A stretch of 64,000 nt of DNA from CAWGUU01 sp963825765. Lineage in GTDB: Bacteria > Actinomycetota > Acidimicrobiia > Acidimicrobiales > AC-14. Under the pieces are notes generated by a model. The model had not been told where the DNA came from and did no database searches. It worked only from the letters and a program-made list of their open reading frames with translations. The stretch covers positions 73,197 to 137,196 of the forward strand of contig CAWGUU010000019.1 of NCBI GenBank assembly GCA_963825765.1. The letters run 5' to 3'. The position numbers and the translations under genes were made by a program. This document shows, piece after piece, positions 9,229-17,418 of the stretch; the stretch's first letter is position 1, and each line of letters begins with the position of its first letter.

Positions 9229-9851
9229 CGCCCGGCGGCGGGGCCGGGGCCGGGCCGTCGCGGGTCTGGTACTGGGTCGGCGGCGCCATCGTGGTGGTCG
9301 GGCTGGTGGCGGGCGTCCTGTGGGGCCTCTTCGGGTTCGTCGGCCTGTCCGACGAGGTCGACGGCTTTGCCCGGGTCCCGGTCGACGGCGGCGGGCAGAT
9401 CACGCTCCCGGGCGACGGCGGTTACACGATGTACTACGAGGCCCCGTCCGGCGACATCAACGGCGACGTGCCGGAGGGGCAGGTGTCGGTGGTGGCCGTC
9501 GACGGTGGCGTTGCGGTCGCCCTGGAGGACTACGGCGGGAGGCTCACCTATGGCTTTGGGGGCCACTCCGGCGAAGCGCTGTTCACGTTCGAGGTCAATC
9601 GGCCCGGTCGGTACCAGGTGGACTCCACGGGATCGGGGCGGGGCGAGCTGGCCGTGGGGCGCGGAGTCGGCGGGCGGCTGGTGCGGACCGTCGTGGGCGC
9701 GGTGTTGCTGGTGCTCGGCGGGGTGCTGGTCGGTGCCGTCGTGCTGATCGTCACCGGCGTCGCCCGTCACAATGCCGCTCGACGGGGCGGCCCCGGGTAC
9801 GGCCCGCCGCCGCCCGGTGCGACGTGGCCTCCCTCGGGCCCCCCGGCGTAG
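9225..9851 (+). CDS. Two-helix membrane protein with extracytoplasmic beta-rich domain
   Basis: 208 residues, GTG start at 9225 in a GTGA overlap with the GT2 gene. There is one membrane helix at about 14-37 (VWYWVGGAIVVVGLVAGVLW) and a second at about 147-172. The roughly 110 residues between them are beta-rich and Gly/Asp-rich, and probably lie outside the membrane. A short Pro-rich tail (GPPPPGATWPPSGPP) closes the protein. No family recognised. The layout is like that of small actinobacterial envelope proteins with a jelly-roll ectodomain; that is only a resemblance. Confidence 0.65.
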   Translation: MTPGGGAGAGPSRVWYWVGGAIVVVGLVAGVLWGLFGFVGLSDEVDGFARVPVDGGGQITLPGDGGYTMYYEAPSGDINGDVPEGQVSVVAVDGGVAVALEDYGGRLTYGFGGHSGEALFTFEVNRPGRYQVDSTGSGRGELAVGRGVGGRLVRTVVGAVLLVLGGVLVGAVVLIVTGVARHNAARRGGPGYGPPPPGATWPPSGPPA

Positions 9852-10444
9852 GGCCGGCGCGGGCGCGGTCGTTCGACCCCAACCGGGTCGGCGGCCGCGA
9901 GTGCAGGGCGTGGGCGGCGTACTACCGCAAGGAGTGGCCGATGCTGCTGGTGGTGTCGGTGGGGCTGGTGCACGCCGGGTTTCGCATGTCGTGGCCCCGC
10001 ACCCTGCGCGGCGCCTGGCTGGTGCTGCGGGCCAACCAGCTGTGGGCGCCGTACCCCGACAACGACCCCGCCGGGGCCCGCCGCTGCATCGAGGGGTTCT
10101 ACCGGCTGGTGGCCGAGGACGCCGGCCAGCCGCTCGATTGCGTGGAAGCCGCCCGGCGGGAGGTGGAGTGGTGGCGGGTGCACCGTGAGGTGCAGCGCGG
10201 GGAGGGGGCCGACCGATCGGCGCACCGGGAGGCCCTGGTCGGCGCGCTGGTCGAGCTGTACTCGTTCGTCTACGACGCCGACCGGGCCGACGTGCGTGCC
10301 GCTGCGGTCCTGCGGGCCGAGGCCATGGACCTGTCGGACCGCTGGGTCGAGGAGGGCTGCCACATGGATAGCGTCGTGCTCGCCGACGAGCGGGCGGCGC
10401 TGGTGCGCTCGTACGCCGCGCTGCTGGCCGTGGTGCATCGGTAG
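9824..10444 (+). CDS. Conserved actinobacterial protein of unknown function
   Basis: 206 residues from GTG 9824, overlapping the preceding gene by 28 bases in another frame. The N-terminus (RSFDPNRVGGRECRAWAAYYRKEWP) and the following helix (MLLVVSVGLVHAGFRM) look like a conserved actinobacterial family I have seen without a function. The rest is helical, with WWRVHREVQRG and a Tyr/Asp-rich helix (LYSFVYDADRADV). No catalytic motif is evident. If the overlap is not tolerated, the start could be a few codons later. It ends just before the perfect hairpin at 10465-10509. Confidence 0.65.
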   Translation: MASLGPPGVGPARARSFDPNRVGGRECRAWAAYYRKEWPMLLVVSVGLVHAGFRMSWPRTLRGAWLVLRANQLWAPYPDNDPAGARRCIEGFYRLVAEDAGQPLDCVEAARREVEWWRVHREVQRGEGADRSAHREALVGALVELYSFVYDADRADVRAAAVLRAEAMDLSDRWVEEGCHMDSVVLADERAALVRSYAALLAVVHR

Positions 10445-10464
10445 CTGGCTTCCCAGTGACGAGA

Positions 10465-10509
10465 TGAGTGTGCAAAAAGGTGCATATATTGCACCTTTTT
10501 GCACACTCA
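10465..10509. terminator. Perfect 20-bp inverted repeat between convergent genes
   Basis: Arms 10465-10484 and 10490-10509 are exact reverse complements (core TGTGCAAAAAGGTGCA) with a 5-base loop TATAT. The arms hold A5 and T5 tracts inside the stem. It lies between two genes that converge (stops at 10444 and 10538), so a bidirectional transcription stop is the natural reading. A related hairpin occurs at 33322-33354. Confidence 0.6.
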
Positions 10510-10537
10510 CCATGGATTCCGAGGCATTTCGGCGCGT

Positions 10538-11062
10538 TCAGGAGTCGCCGTCGTCCTCGGACAGCGCCCGGCGCAAGAGGTCCGCGGTCGCGTCGTCGAA
10601 TGCCACCAGGCGCACCAGCTCGACCTCGGTCGGCGTGCCACGCAGGGTGCGAACCGCCACCCGGGCCGCTTGCTCGGGCGGGTAGCCGTAGATGCCGGTG
10701 GAGATGGCGGGGAACGCCACCGAGCGTGCACCCAGCTCGTCGGCGACCTCCAGCGAGCGGCGGTAACAGGATGCCAGCGCCTCCGGCTCGCCAGCGTCGC
10801 CGCCGTGCCACACCGGGCCGACGGTGTGGATGATCGACCCGATGGCGGGTGCGAGGCCGAACGACGGGGTGGCCTTGGCGTCGCCCGTCTGGCACGGGGC
10901 GAGGGCGGCGCCGGCCCGGGCCAGCTCCGGCCCGGCGGCCCGGTGGATGGCGCCGTCGACGCCTCCGCCGCCCCGGAGCGACGAGTTGGCGGCGTTGACG
11001 ATGGCGTCCACCTTCTCCTTGGTGATGTCCCCGGTCACGACCTGGAAACGCGGCGTGCCCAT
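10538..11062 (-). CDS. Macro-domain ADP-ribose hydrolase (YmdB/MacroD type)
   Basis: 174 residues forming one macro domain. Diagnostic sites are VTGDITKEKVDAIVNAANSSLRGGGGVDGAIHRAAG (residues about 9-45, with the adenine-contacting Asp and the Asn/Gly-rich loop) and the distal loop FPAISTGIYGYP (about 124). This is the MacroD/YmdB subgroup, which removes O-acetyl-ADP-ribose or mono-ADP-ribose from proteins. It starts 35 bases from the divergent Nfu-HEAT gene. All recognisable binding loops are present, so it should be active. Confidence 0.92.
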   Translation of the reverse strand: MGTPRFQVVTGDITKEKVDAIVNAANSSLRGGGGVDGAIHRAAGPELARAGAALAPCQTGDAKATPSFGLAPAIGSIIHTVGPVWHGGDAGEPEALASCYRRSLEVADELGARSVAFPAISTGIYGYPPEQAARVAVRTLRGTPTEVELVRLVAFDDATADLLRRALSEDDGDS

Positions 11063-11096
11063 CGCCGAGATTGTCTACCCGCCGTAGGGTGGAGAC

Positions 11097-12299
11097 GTGC
11101 CGACGTCCGGGACCGCGTCCGATGCGGCCCGCCGCCTGGTGGTGGAGCGAGACCTGGTGCGGGCCGCCTTCGAGCACCTCACGGTCGACGCCTTCATGAC
11201 CCTCCCGTTCGAGGCCCTGGGGCCGACGAAGGCCCTGCTGAAGCGCTTCTTCTCCCTCCAGCCGTGGGCGCCCGAGGACGACGAAACCCTGGCCGCGGCG
11301 GTCGGCCCCGGGGAGGGGTCGTGGCGGCGGGCCCTCGACCCGGAGCTCACGCTCGAATACGGCTGGGCCGTCGGCGGCTTCGGCCTACGGGTCGTCTCGT
11401 CAGGCGGGACAGCCGTGCGGCCTGACCCTTCACCGGGCTCGGCCACCGACTCGCTGGCCGACACGTTCGACGGCCCTGTCATGCCGGAGGCCACGCCGAA
11501 CCCGCGGACCATCAGGTTCCAGGTCGGGCCCATCCACGATGGCGCCAGCCGGTGGTACGAGTCGGCACCGTTGGCCGCCGACGATCCGGGCGCCACCCGT
11601 CTGTTCGAGGAGTTCGACGAGGTGGCGAACGTGCTCGTCGGGCCCGACTTCGTGGCCGTGGGCCTCCGGCGGCCGAGCGACTGGGAGCGGCTGCTGCGGC
11701 CGGTGCTGGCGCTAATCACCGAGGAGTTCCTCACCGAGGAGTTCGCGACAGCCGAGAACGCCGGCGACACCGGGCCGCCGCGGGTGATGGGCGGGCCGGC
11801 CGGCGCGGGGGTCGTCGGCAAGGCCGGACCGGCCACCGGCTCCGGTGCCGGCGCCGACGCCGCACCGAGGCTCAGCCGTCTCGAGCGAGCGTGGCTCGAC
11901 ATGGGCGCGCTGCGTCCCGCCGACCCAGTCGACCTGGCCGTGGTGCGGGCGGCGGCGGTGGGCTCCGACCCGGCCCGCCGGCAGGTGGCCGCCAGCCTGC
12001 TGCGGGATGCCGACGAGGGGGTGGCCGCCGAGGACTGGACCCGGCTGGCCGCCGACACGTCGCGATCGGTGCGCCGGGCCACCGTCGACGCGGTGGTCGA
12101 CGTCGGCCGTCAGAACCTGCGGCCCCTGCTGGAGGCCGCCCTGGTCGACGGCGACGCCTGGATCCGGTGGAAAGCGCTGCGGGGGCTGGCCGAGCTGGGG
12201 CCCGGTCCCAGCCGCGAGGCGATCGCCGGCCGGGCCGAGGATCCCGACTTCCGTGTGCGGCTGGAGGCGGCGGCCGCCCTCAGAACCGTCGGAGAGTGA
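11097..12299 (+). CDS. Nfu N-terminal domain fused to HEAT repeats
   Basis: 400 residues, GTG start. After a helical N-terminal region, residues about 132-207 match the scaffold Nfu/NifU N-terminal domain: EATPNPRTIRF, then a variable loop, LFEEFDEVANVLVGPDFVAV and SDWERLLRPVLALITEEF. The C-terminal Nfu domain with its CXXC iron-sulfur site is absent. A Gly/Ala-rich linker (about 225-260) leads to HEAT-type helical repeats (about 265-398; DLAVVRAAAVG..., RSVRRATVDAVV, DPDFRVRLEAAAALRTVG). A protein-binding role near iron-sulfur assembly is an inference. It is coupled to the FGGY kinase by a GTGA overlap. Confidence 0.8.
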   Translation: MPTSGTASDAARRLVVERDLVRAAFEHLTVDAFMTLPFEALGPTKALLKRFFSLQPWAPEDDETLAAAVGPGEGSWRRALDPELTLEYGWAVGGFGLRVVSSGGTAVRPDPSPGSATDSLADTFDGPVMPEATPNPRTIRFQVGPIHDGASRWYESAPLAADDPGATRLFEEFDEVANVLVGPDFVAVGLRRPSDWERLLRPVLALITEEFLTEEFATAENAGDTGPPRVMGGPAGAGVVGKAGPATGSGAGADAAPRLSRLERAWLDMGALRPADPVDLAVVRAAAVGSDPARRQVAASLLRDADEGVAAEDWTRLAADTSRSVRRATVDAVVDVGRQNLRPLLEAALVDGDAWIRWKALRGLAELGPGPSREAIAGRAEDPDFRVRLEAAAALRTVGE

Positions 12300-13741
12300 C
12301 CGAGGACGGACCGCCCCCGCTGCTGCTCGGCGTCGACGTCGGCTCGAGTCGCACAAAGGCGCTCCTGATCGACGCCACCGGCAGGGAGCGGGGATCGGCG
12401 GTCGTCACCACGCCGTTCGTGACCACCGGGGACCGCACCGAGGTCACGGTCGAAGCGCTTCTCGGCGCGGTCGCCGAGCTCCTCGATCTCCTGGGCGACG
12501 ACCGCCGCAGGATCGCCGCGGTGGGAGTGGCCGGGATGGCCGAGAGCGGCGCCCCCCTCGACGGCGCGGGCGAGCCGTTGGCGCCGGTCATCGCCTGGCA
12601 CGACCGGCGGGGAGAGGAGACCGCCGCGCTGCTGGACGCCCGGTTCGGCACCGAATTGAGCCGGCGCATCGGCCAGCGCGTCCGCTACGTCTCGTCGGCG
12701 GCCAAGCTGGGCTGGCTCGTCGACGACGGTCTGCGGGGGGTCACCACGTGGCTCGGCGTGCCCGAGCTTGTCCTCCACGCCCTCACCGGCGAGCGAGCCA
12801 CCGAGCTCAGTCTCGCCGCCCGCACCGCCTGCTTCGACGTCGCCTCCCAGGAGTGGCTGCCCGACGTGGCGGAGGCGGCCGGCTTCGACGTCGGCGTCTT
12901 CCCGCCGATCCTCCCCGCAGGGGTGGTCATGGGCAACGTGACCGCGGAGGGAGCAGCGTGGTCGGGCCTGCCACCCGGGATTCCGGTCACCGTCGCCGGC
13001 CACGACCACCTGGCCGGCTTCGTGGGAAGTGGGGCCGGCCCCGACGACCTGGCCAACTCGGTGGGGACGGCCGAGACGGTGGTCGGGCGGTCGGCCACGC
13101 TTCCCGACGTTGCCGCCGCCGTCGAACGCGGTGGCGCCGTCACCGTCTTCCCGGGCGGGGACGGCTGGGCGGTGCTGGTCAGCGCGGCGAGGGCAGGGCT
13201 GGCCATCGAACGCGCGGCCGCCACCCTTCGATGCACGCCCGCCGAACTCGACGCCGCGGCCGAGGCCCACGCCGACCGGGGCGCGCTCCTCGCCGCCCCC
13301 GGTCTTCTCGAAAGTCTTCGCAGCCGCCAGCCGCCGCGGCTGCCGACCGGCGAGCGCGGCGCCGTGTGGGCCACCCTCCTCGACGCCCTGGCCACGATCA
13401 CCGGGGAGGCGGTCACGGCCGTCACCGACGTCCTCGGGCCGAGGGAGCGGCTCGTCGTCTTCGGTGGGGGGTCGAACAGCCGGCCGTGGCTGGCGGCCAA
13501 GACCCGCCACGCCACGCTGGCCGTCCACCGGTCAACTGCCGTCGACGCGGTGGCGAGAGGCGCCGCGCTCCAGGCGGGCGTGGCCGCCGGCTGGTGGCCC
13601 ACGCCGGCCCACGGCCCCGCCACCCCCGTGGCCCCCGTGGACCAAATCGACCCGGTGCCCGGTAGAGTGAGGCCACGAGGGACTCGGGGGAGTGAGGCCC
13701 CCCACGTGGTGACGAATTCCGGCTCGGCGGAGCAACCGTAG
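12296..13741 (+). CDS. FGGY-family carbohydrate kinase
   Basis: 481 residues with the ASKHA kinase fold. ATP-phosphate loop 1 is LGVDVGSSRTKALLIDATG; the sugar-pocket block is AVGVAGMAESG...VIAWHDRRG. In the second domain are TVAGHDHLAGFVGSGAGPDDLANSVGTAETV, with the catalytic Asp candidate in GHDH, and the adenosine motif FGGGSNSRPWLAAKT. These enzymes phosphorylate a sugar or polyol (xylulose, ribulose, gluconate and others); the substrate cannot be fixed here. A non-conserved tail of about 40 residues ends just before the peroxidase cluster. Translation starts at GTG 12296, overlapping the stop of the Nfu-HEAT gene. Confidence 0.85.
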   Translation: MTEDGPPPLLLGVDVGSSRTKALLIDATGRERGSAVVTTPFVTTGDRTEVTVEALLGAVAELLDLLGDDRRRIAAVGVAGMAESGAPLDGAGEPLAPVIAWHDRRGEETAALLDARFGTELSRRIGQRVRYVSSAAKLGWLVDDGLRGVTTWLGVPELVLHALTGERATELSLAARTACFDVASQEWLPDVAEAAGFDVGVFPPILPAGVVMGNVTAEGAAWSGLPPGIPVTVAGHDHLAGFVGSGAGPDDLANSVGTAETVVGRSATLPDVAAAVERGGAVTVFPGGDGWAVLVSAARAGLAIERAAATLRCTPAELDAAAEAHADRGALLAAPGLLESLRSRQPPRLPTGERGAVWATLLDALATITGEAVTAVTDVLGPRERLVVFGGGSNSRPWLAAKTRHATLAVHRSTAVDAVARGAALQAGVAAGWWPTPAHGPATPVAPVDQIDPVPGRVRPRGTRGSEAPHVVTNSGSAEQP

Positions 13742-13769
13742 AAGCCGAGAGCCCAGGACAGGGGGCATC

Positions 13770-15662
13770 ATGAAGCTCAAGTTCATCGGGCGGGCGGCGG
13801 CGGTGGCACTCCCGCTGGCCGCCCTCCGGCGGCGCAAGGGAAGAGACATCCCTTCAGGCACGTATCACGACACCAAGTTCTGGAACCTCTACGACAAGGT
13901 CGCCACCGCCGCCGACCACAAGTTCGGGTGGGACAAGCTGCCGACACCGCTCGGCATCGTCGTGCTGATCGGCGTGCGCGACGTGCTGCGCAAGGCGAAC
14001 CTCTTCGACACGACCCACCTTCCCGCGGTCGACACGCCTCCGATCGACCAGTACGAGGGCAGGTTCCTCACCACCCGAACCGCCGACGGCACCTACAACG
14101 ACCTGGAGGAGCCCACCATGGGCATGGCCGGGTCGCGGTTCGGCCGCAACGTGCCCCTCGAGAACACCTTCCCGGAGGCGGAGCCGGCGCTGCTCACCCC
14201 CAGCCCCCGGGACGTGAGCCTCACCCTCATGACGAGGACCAAGTTCCAGCCCGCGACAGGGGCGAACGCCCTGGTGGCGAGCTGGTTGCAGTTCATGATC
14301 CGGGACTGGTTCAGCCACGGCAAGAGCCCGACGGACGACCCCATCCAGATCCCTCTGCGGGCCGACGACCCGTGGCCCTCGAACCCGATGGTGATCCCCC
14401 GCACCCGTCCCGACCCCACCCAGCCGCCGGGCCCGGACGAGATGCCGGCCACCTACGCCAACACCGAGACCCATTGGTGGGACGCGTCGAGCATCTACGG
14501 CAGCACCAAGTACTACGCCGGCCTGGTGCGGGCCGACGGAGGGAAGCTGCACGTCACCGACGCCGGCCTCATCCCCTATCCCACCGACCCCGAGCTCAAC
14601 CCGGCCATGGTGCCCGGCTTCTGGCTGGGGCTGGCCATGCTCCAGAACCTCTTCACCCTCGAGCACAACGCGATCGTGGACCACCTGGCGTCGAAGTACC
14701 CGGCCATGTCCGACGACGACCTGTACTCCCGGGCCCGGCTGGTGAACAACGCCCTCATCGCCAAGATCCACACCATCGAGTGGACGCCGGCGGTGATCGC
14801 CCACCCCACCACCAAGCTGGCGATGCGGGCCAACTGGTTCGGCCTGGCCGGCGAGCGCATCCACAACCTGTTCGGGCGGATCAGCGGGAGCGAGGTGATC
14901 AGCGGCATCCCCGGCTCGGAGACCCAGCACTACGGCGTGCCGTACTGCCTCACCGAGGAGTTCGTGGCCGTCTATCGGATGCACCCGCTGGTGCCCGACG
15001 ACTACCCGATCCGCTCCGTGTTCGACGACCGCCTGTTGGAGGACGCCACGCTTCGCAGCCTTGCCGGTCCGGGAGCCATCGAGGCGCTGGCGAAGTTCTC
15101 CATGACCGACCTGTTCTACTCCTTCGGCCGGATGCACCCCGGCATCGTCACGCTGCACAACTTCCCCCGGTTCCTGCAGGAGTTCGTCAGGCCCGACGGC
15201 CAGCTGCTCGACATTGCCGCCCTCGACGTCGTGCGCTCCCGCGAGCTGGGTGTGCCCCGCTACAACGAGTTCCGGCGCCTGCTCCATCTGCCCCCGGCCA
15301 CCGACTTCGCGTCGCTCACCGACAACGCGGTCTGGGCCGAGGAGCTGGCCAGGGTCTACGACAACGACATCGAGAAGCTGGACCTCACGCCGGGCATGTA
15401 CGCCGAGCGCCGGCCCAAGGGCTTCGCCTTCAGCGACACCGCCTTCCGGATCTTCGTGCTCATGGCGTCGCGCCGGTTCAACAGCGACAGGTTCTTCACC
15501 GACTACTACACGCCCGAGGTCTACTCCAGGGCCGGCCTGCAGTGGATCGACGACAACAACATGGCGACGGTCCTCCAACGCCACTATCCCCACCTGCGGT
15601 CGGTGATGGGCGGCGTGAGGAACGCGTTCGAGCCGTGGCTGCGCGCCACCGGCCAGTCCTGA
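13770..15662 (+). CDS. Animal-type haem peroxidase, fatty-acid dioxygenase-like
   Basis: 630 residues, opening the peroxidase cluster, with GACAGGGGG before ATG 13770. It belongs to the peroxidase-cyclooxygenase superfamily: LQFMIRDWFSHGK (about 173-185) is the distal-haem helix, HWWDASSIYGS follows, FTLEHNAIVDHLA is the conserved helix, and VYRMHPLVPD (Tyr402, His405) matches the Tyr-X-X-His of cyclooxygenases and alpha-dioxygenases, where Tyr is the radical site and His the proximal haem ligand. The distal position four residues after Gln174, normally His, is Arg178. It has no signal peptide. A lipid oxygenase role is inferred from the Tyr; the Arg makes classical peroxidase chemistry doubtful. 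Confidence 0.85.
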   Translation: MKLKFIGRAAAVALPLAALRRRKGRDIPSGTYHDTKFWNLYDKVATAADHKFGWDKLPTPLGIVVLIGVRDVLRKANLFDTTHLPAVDTPPIDQYEGRFLTTRTADGTYNDLEEPTMGMAGSRFGRNVPLENTFPEAEPALLTPSPRDVSLTLMTRTKFQPATGANALVASWLQFMIRDWFSHGKSPTDDPIQIPLRADDPWPSNPMVIPRTRPDPTQPPGPDEMPATYANTETHWWDASSIYGSTKYYAGLVRADGGKLHVTDAGLIPYPTDPELNPAMVPGFWLGLAMLQNLFTLEHNAIVDHLASKYPAMSDDDLYSRARLVNNALIAKIHTIEWTPAVIAHPTTKLAMRANWFGLAGERIHNLFGRISGSEVISGIPGSETQHYGVPYCLTEEFVAVYRMHPLVPDDYPIRSVFDDRLLEDATLRSLAGPGAIEALAKFSMTDLFYSFGRMHPGIVTLHNFPRFLQEFVRPDGQLLDIAALDVVRSRELGVPRYNEFRRLLHLPPATDFASLTDNAVWAEELARVYDNDIEKLDLTPGMYAERRPKGFAFSDTAFRIFVLMASRRFNSDRFFTDYYTPEVYSRAGLQWIDDNNMATVLQRHYPHLRSVMGGVRNAFEPWLRATGQS

Positions 15663-15677
15663 CACCACCAACCCGAC

Positions 15678-15683
15678 AGGAGG
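15678..15683 (+). promoter_or_regulatory. Strong ribosome binding site AGGAGG
   Basis: A full AGGAGG lies 4 bases before ATG 15688, 15 bases after the stop of the haem peroxidase gene. It fixes the start of the small second gene and shows that this gene is translated independently rather than by coupling. Confidence 0.75.
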
Positions 15684-15687
15684 CACC

Positions 15688-16128
15688 ATGGCGGTCACCG
15701 CTGAGCAGTTCCTCGACATGTCGCCCACGGAGCTCGACAACCTGTTCAAGACCAGCGCGGCGGGCGACATCCCCGTCGGCAAGGGTCGTGGCACCGCCAT
15801 CGTCGACCCCGACCACAAGCTGGGCGGGATCCTGGCCAAGTTCATCCACTTCTTCGTGTGGAAGGGCAAGGTCTTCGACCCGGTGCGGGGCGAGCTGAAG
15901 AACGAGATCACCTTCCTGGGGCTCGACCGCATCAAGGCCCGCGTGTACCGGGAGGACAGCTGGTTCGACGCCCACGAGTGCATCGTCCTCGACTACTCCA
16001 AGACGTCGCTGCTGGCCAAGAAGATCCGCGACGAGATGCGGGAGGTCAGCCCGGGCGTCTACCTGGGTCTGGTGTTCTGGGGCCGGCGCCGCTTCCTGTA
16101 CTTCGCCCTGGAGTTCCCTCAGGACTGA
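15688..16128 (+). CDS. Uncharacterised protein of the peroxidase cluster
   Basis: 146 residues, soluble, with no signal peptide. It opens with a helix (TAEQFLDMSPTELDNLFKTS), then GDIPVGKGRGTAIVDPD, a hydrophobic helix (GGILAKFIHFFVWKGKVF) and a beta-rich end (YLGLVFWGRRRFLYFALEF). The second half suggests a small lipid- or haem-binding barrel, but I recognise no family. It sits between the dioxygenase-like peroxidase and the membrane protein, sharing TGATG with the latter (stop 16126-16128, start 16128). Strict linkage to the haem enzymes is the main clue to its job. Confidence 0.75.
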   Translation: MAVTAEQFLDMSPTELDNLFKTSAAGDIPVGKGRGTAIVDPDHKLGGILAKFIHFFVWKGKVFDPVRGELKNEITFLGLDRIKARVYREDSWFDAHECIVLDYSKTSLLAKKIRDEMREVSPGVYLGLVFWGRRRFLYFALEFPQD

Positions 16129-17405
16129 TGCCCCACCAGGTCGCCCTCACCGTCGAGGCTGCCGTCCGGATGGGCCAGGCCGACGCCCTCCGGCGCGTGC
16201 TCGAGGACATGGGAGAGAGCGGCAGCCGCCAGATGCTCGTGCCGTTCGAGCTGCTGCCGGTGCACTTCGCCCGGTTCGTCGTCCTCGATGCCGCCCTCGA
16301 CCTGGACGGCGTGCCGCTGCCCGCCAAGCTCGTCTTCATGGCCGACGTCGACGCTCCGCTGCGCCGGTTCCTCACCCAGCTGGCCGGGCTGGCGGCCGAC
16401 GGTCTCGACCGGATCCTCGGCCACTGCGAGGGCTACCCGGATGCGCCCACCGTGGCCGACCGGGTGGCGTACCTGAAGGCCCACCGCATCGGGGCGGCGG
16501 CGGTGTACGTCAACACGGTCGGGCGGTCGCTCGAACAGGTCCGTCAGGAGTCCGAGCTGCGGGACGCCATCGAGGACTTCCTCGACGAGCCGGGCCACGA
16601 ATGGCCGGGGCGGACGGCTGCGGACGTGAAGGCCCAGGTGCGGGCCTTCGTGGCCAGCCGGCCCCACCTCCGGTGGGCGCTGCGCCCGGCCAAGGGCCCG
16701 TCGCCGGCTTTCCGGGTGATGGAGGGCCTGCACTTCACGGTGATCGCGCTTGGCGCGCTGGCCCTGCTGCCGGTGCTGGCGGTGGTCCTGCCCGTCTGGC
16801 TCGTGGCGCTGCGGATCAGGGAAGGCCAGGAGCCGTCCAGCAAGGAGGTCCCCGACCCCGAGCGTCTCGACCGGCTTCTCGACGCCGAGGACAAGGTGGT
16901 CCAGAACCAGATCAGCGCCGTCGGCTACGTCAAGCCCGGCAAGCTGCGGCTCTACACGCTCGTCGTGGCCCTGTTCGGCATCTACTACGGCGTCCGACAC
17001 GTCTTCAACCGGGGCAGCCTGGCCGGGGTCAGGACCATCCACTTCGCCCGCTGGGTGTTCCTCGACGACCGCCGCCGGCTGATCTTCGTCAGCAACTTCG
17101 ACGGGAGCATGGAGAGCTACATGGACGACTTCGTCGACAAGCTGGCGTGGAGCCTCAACGCCGCCTTCAGCAACGGCGTCGGTTACCCGAGCACCAAGTG
17201 GCTGGTCTTCGCCGGCGCCAACGACGAGCAGGCGTTCAAGAACTACATCCGCACCCGGCAGATCCCTACCCAGATCTGGTACACCGCCTACCCCGACCTC
17301 ACCGCCGTCACCATCGCCAACAACGCCGCCATCCGCGCCGGCCTCAGCGGCCCCGACGGCCCCGAGCCGGCCGAGGCCGCCGAGCGATGGGCACTGCGCC
17401 TGTGA
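16128..17405 (+). CDS. Uncharacterised membrane-associated protein of the peroxidase cluster
   Basis: 425 residues, ATG overlapping the previous stop by one base. The N-terminal 190 residues are soluble and contain MLVPFELLPVHFARFVVLDAA and a YLKAHRIGAAAVYVNTVG block. A membrane helix pair follows at about 202-228 (FTVIALGALALLPVLAVVLPVWLVAL), with a possible second helix at about 275-297. The C-terminal part (IHFARWVFLDDRRRLIFVSNFDGSMESYMDDFVDKLAW) is well ordered. No family with a known reaction is recognised. It precedes the DyP gene by 13 bases, so it could present or receive the oxidised substrate at the membrane. Confidence 0.7.
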   Translation: MPHQVALTVEAAVRMGQADALRRVLEDMGESGSRQMLVPFELLPVHFARFVVLDAALDLDGVPLPAKLVFMADVDAPLRRFLTQLAGLAADGLDRILGHCEGYPDAPTVADRVAYLKAHRIGAAAVYVNTVGRSLEQVRQESELRDAIEDFLDEPGHEWPGRTAADVKAQVRAFVASRPHLRWALRPAKGPSPAFRVMEGLHFTVIALGALALLPVLAVVLPVWLVALRIREGQEPSSKEVPDPERLDRLLDAEDKVVQNQISAVGYVKPGKLRLYTLVVALFGIYYGVRHVFNRGSLAGVRTIHFARWVFLDDRRRLIFVSNFDGSMESYMDDFVDKLAWSLNAAFSNGVGYPSTKWLVFAGANDEQAFKNYIRTRQIPTQIWYTAYPDLTAVTIANNAAIRAGLSGPDGPEPAEAAERWALRL

Positions 17406-17418
17406 GAGCGGGAGCTCC

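Noticed and set aside
13854..15983. A 709-codon minus-strand frame opposite the haem peroxidase
   Set aside because: Product composition (Val/Gly/His/Arg-rich, no hydrophobic core pattern) marks it as a shadow of the peroxidase frame.
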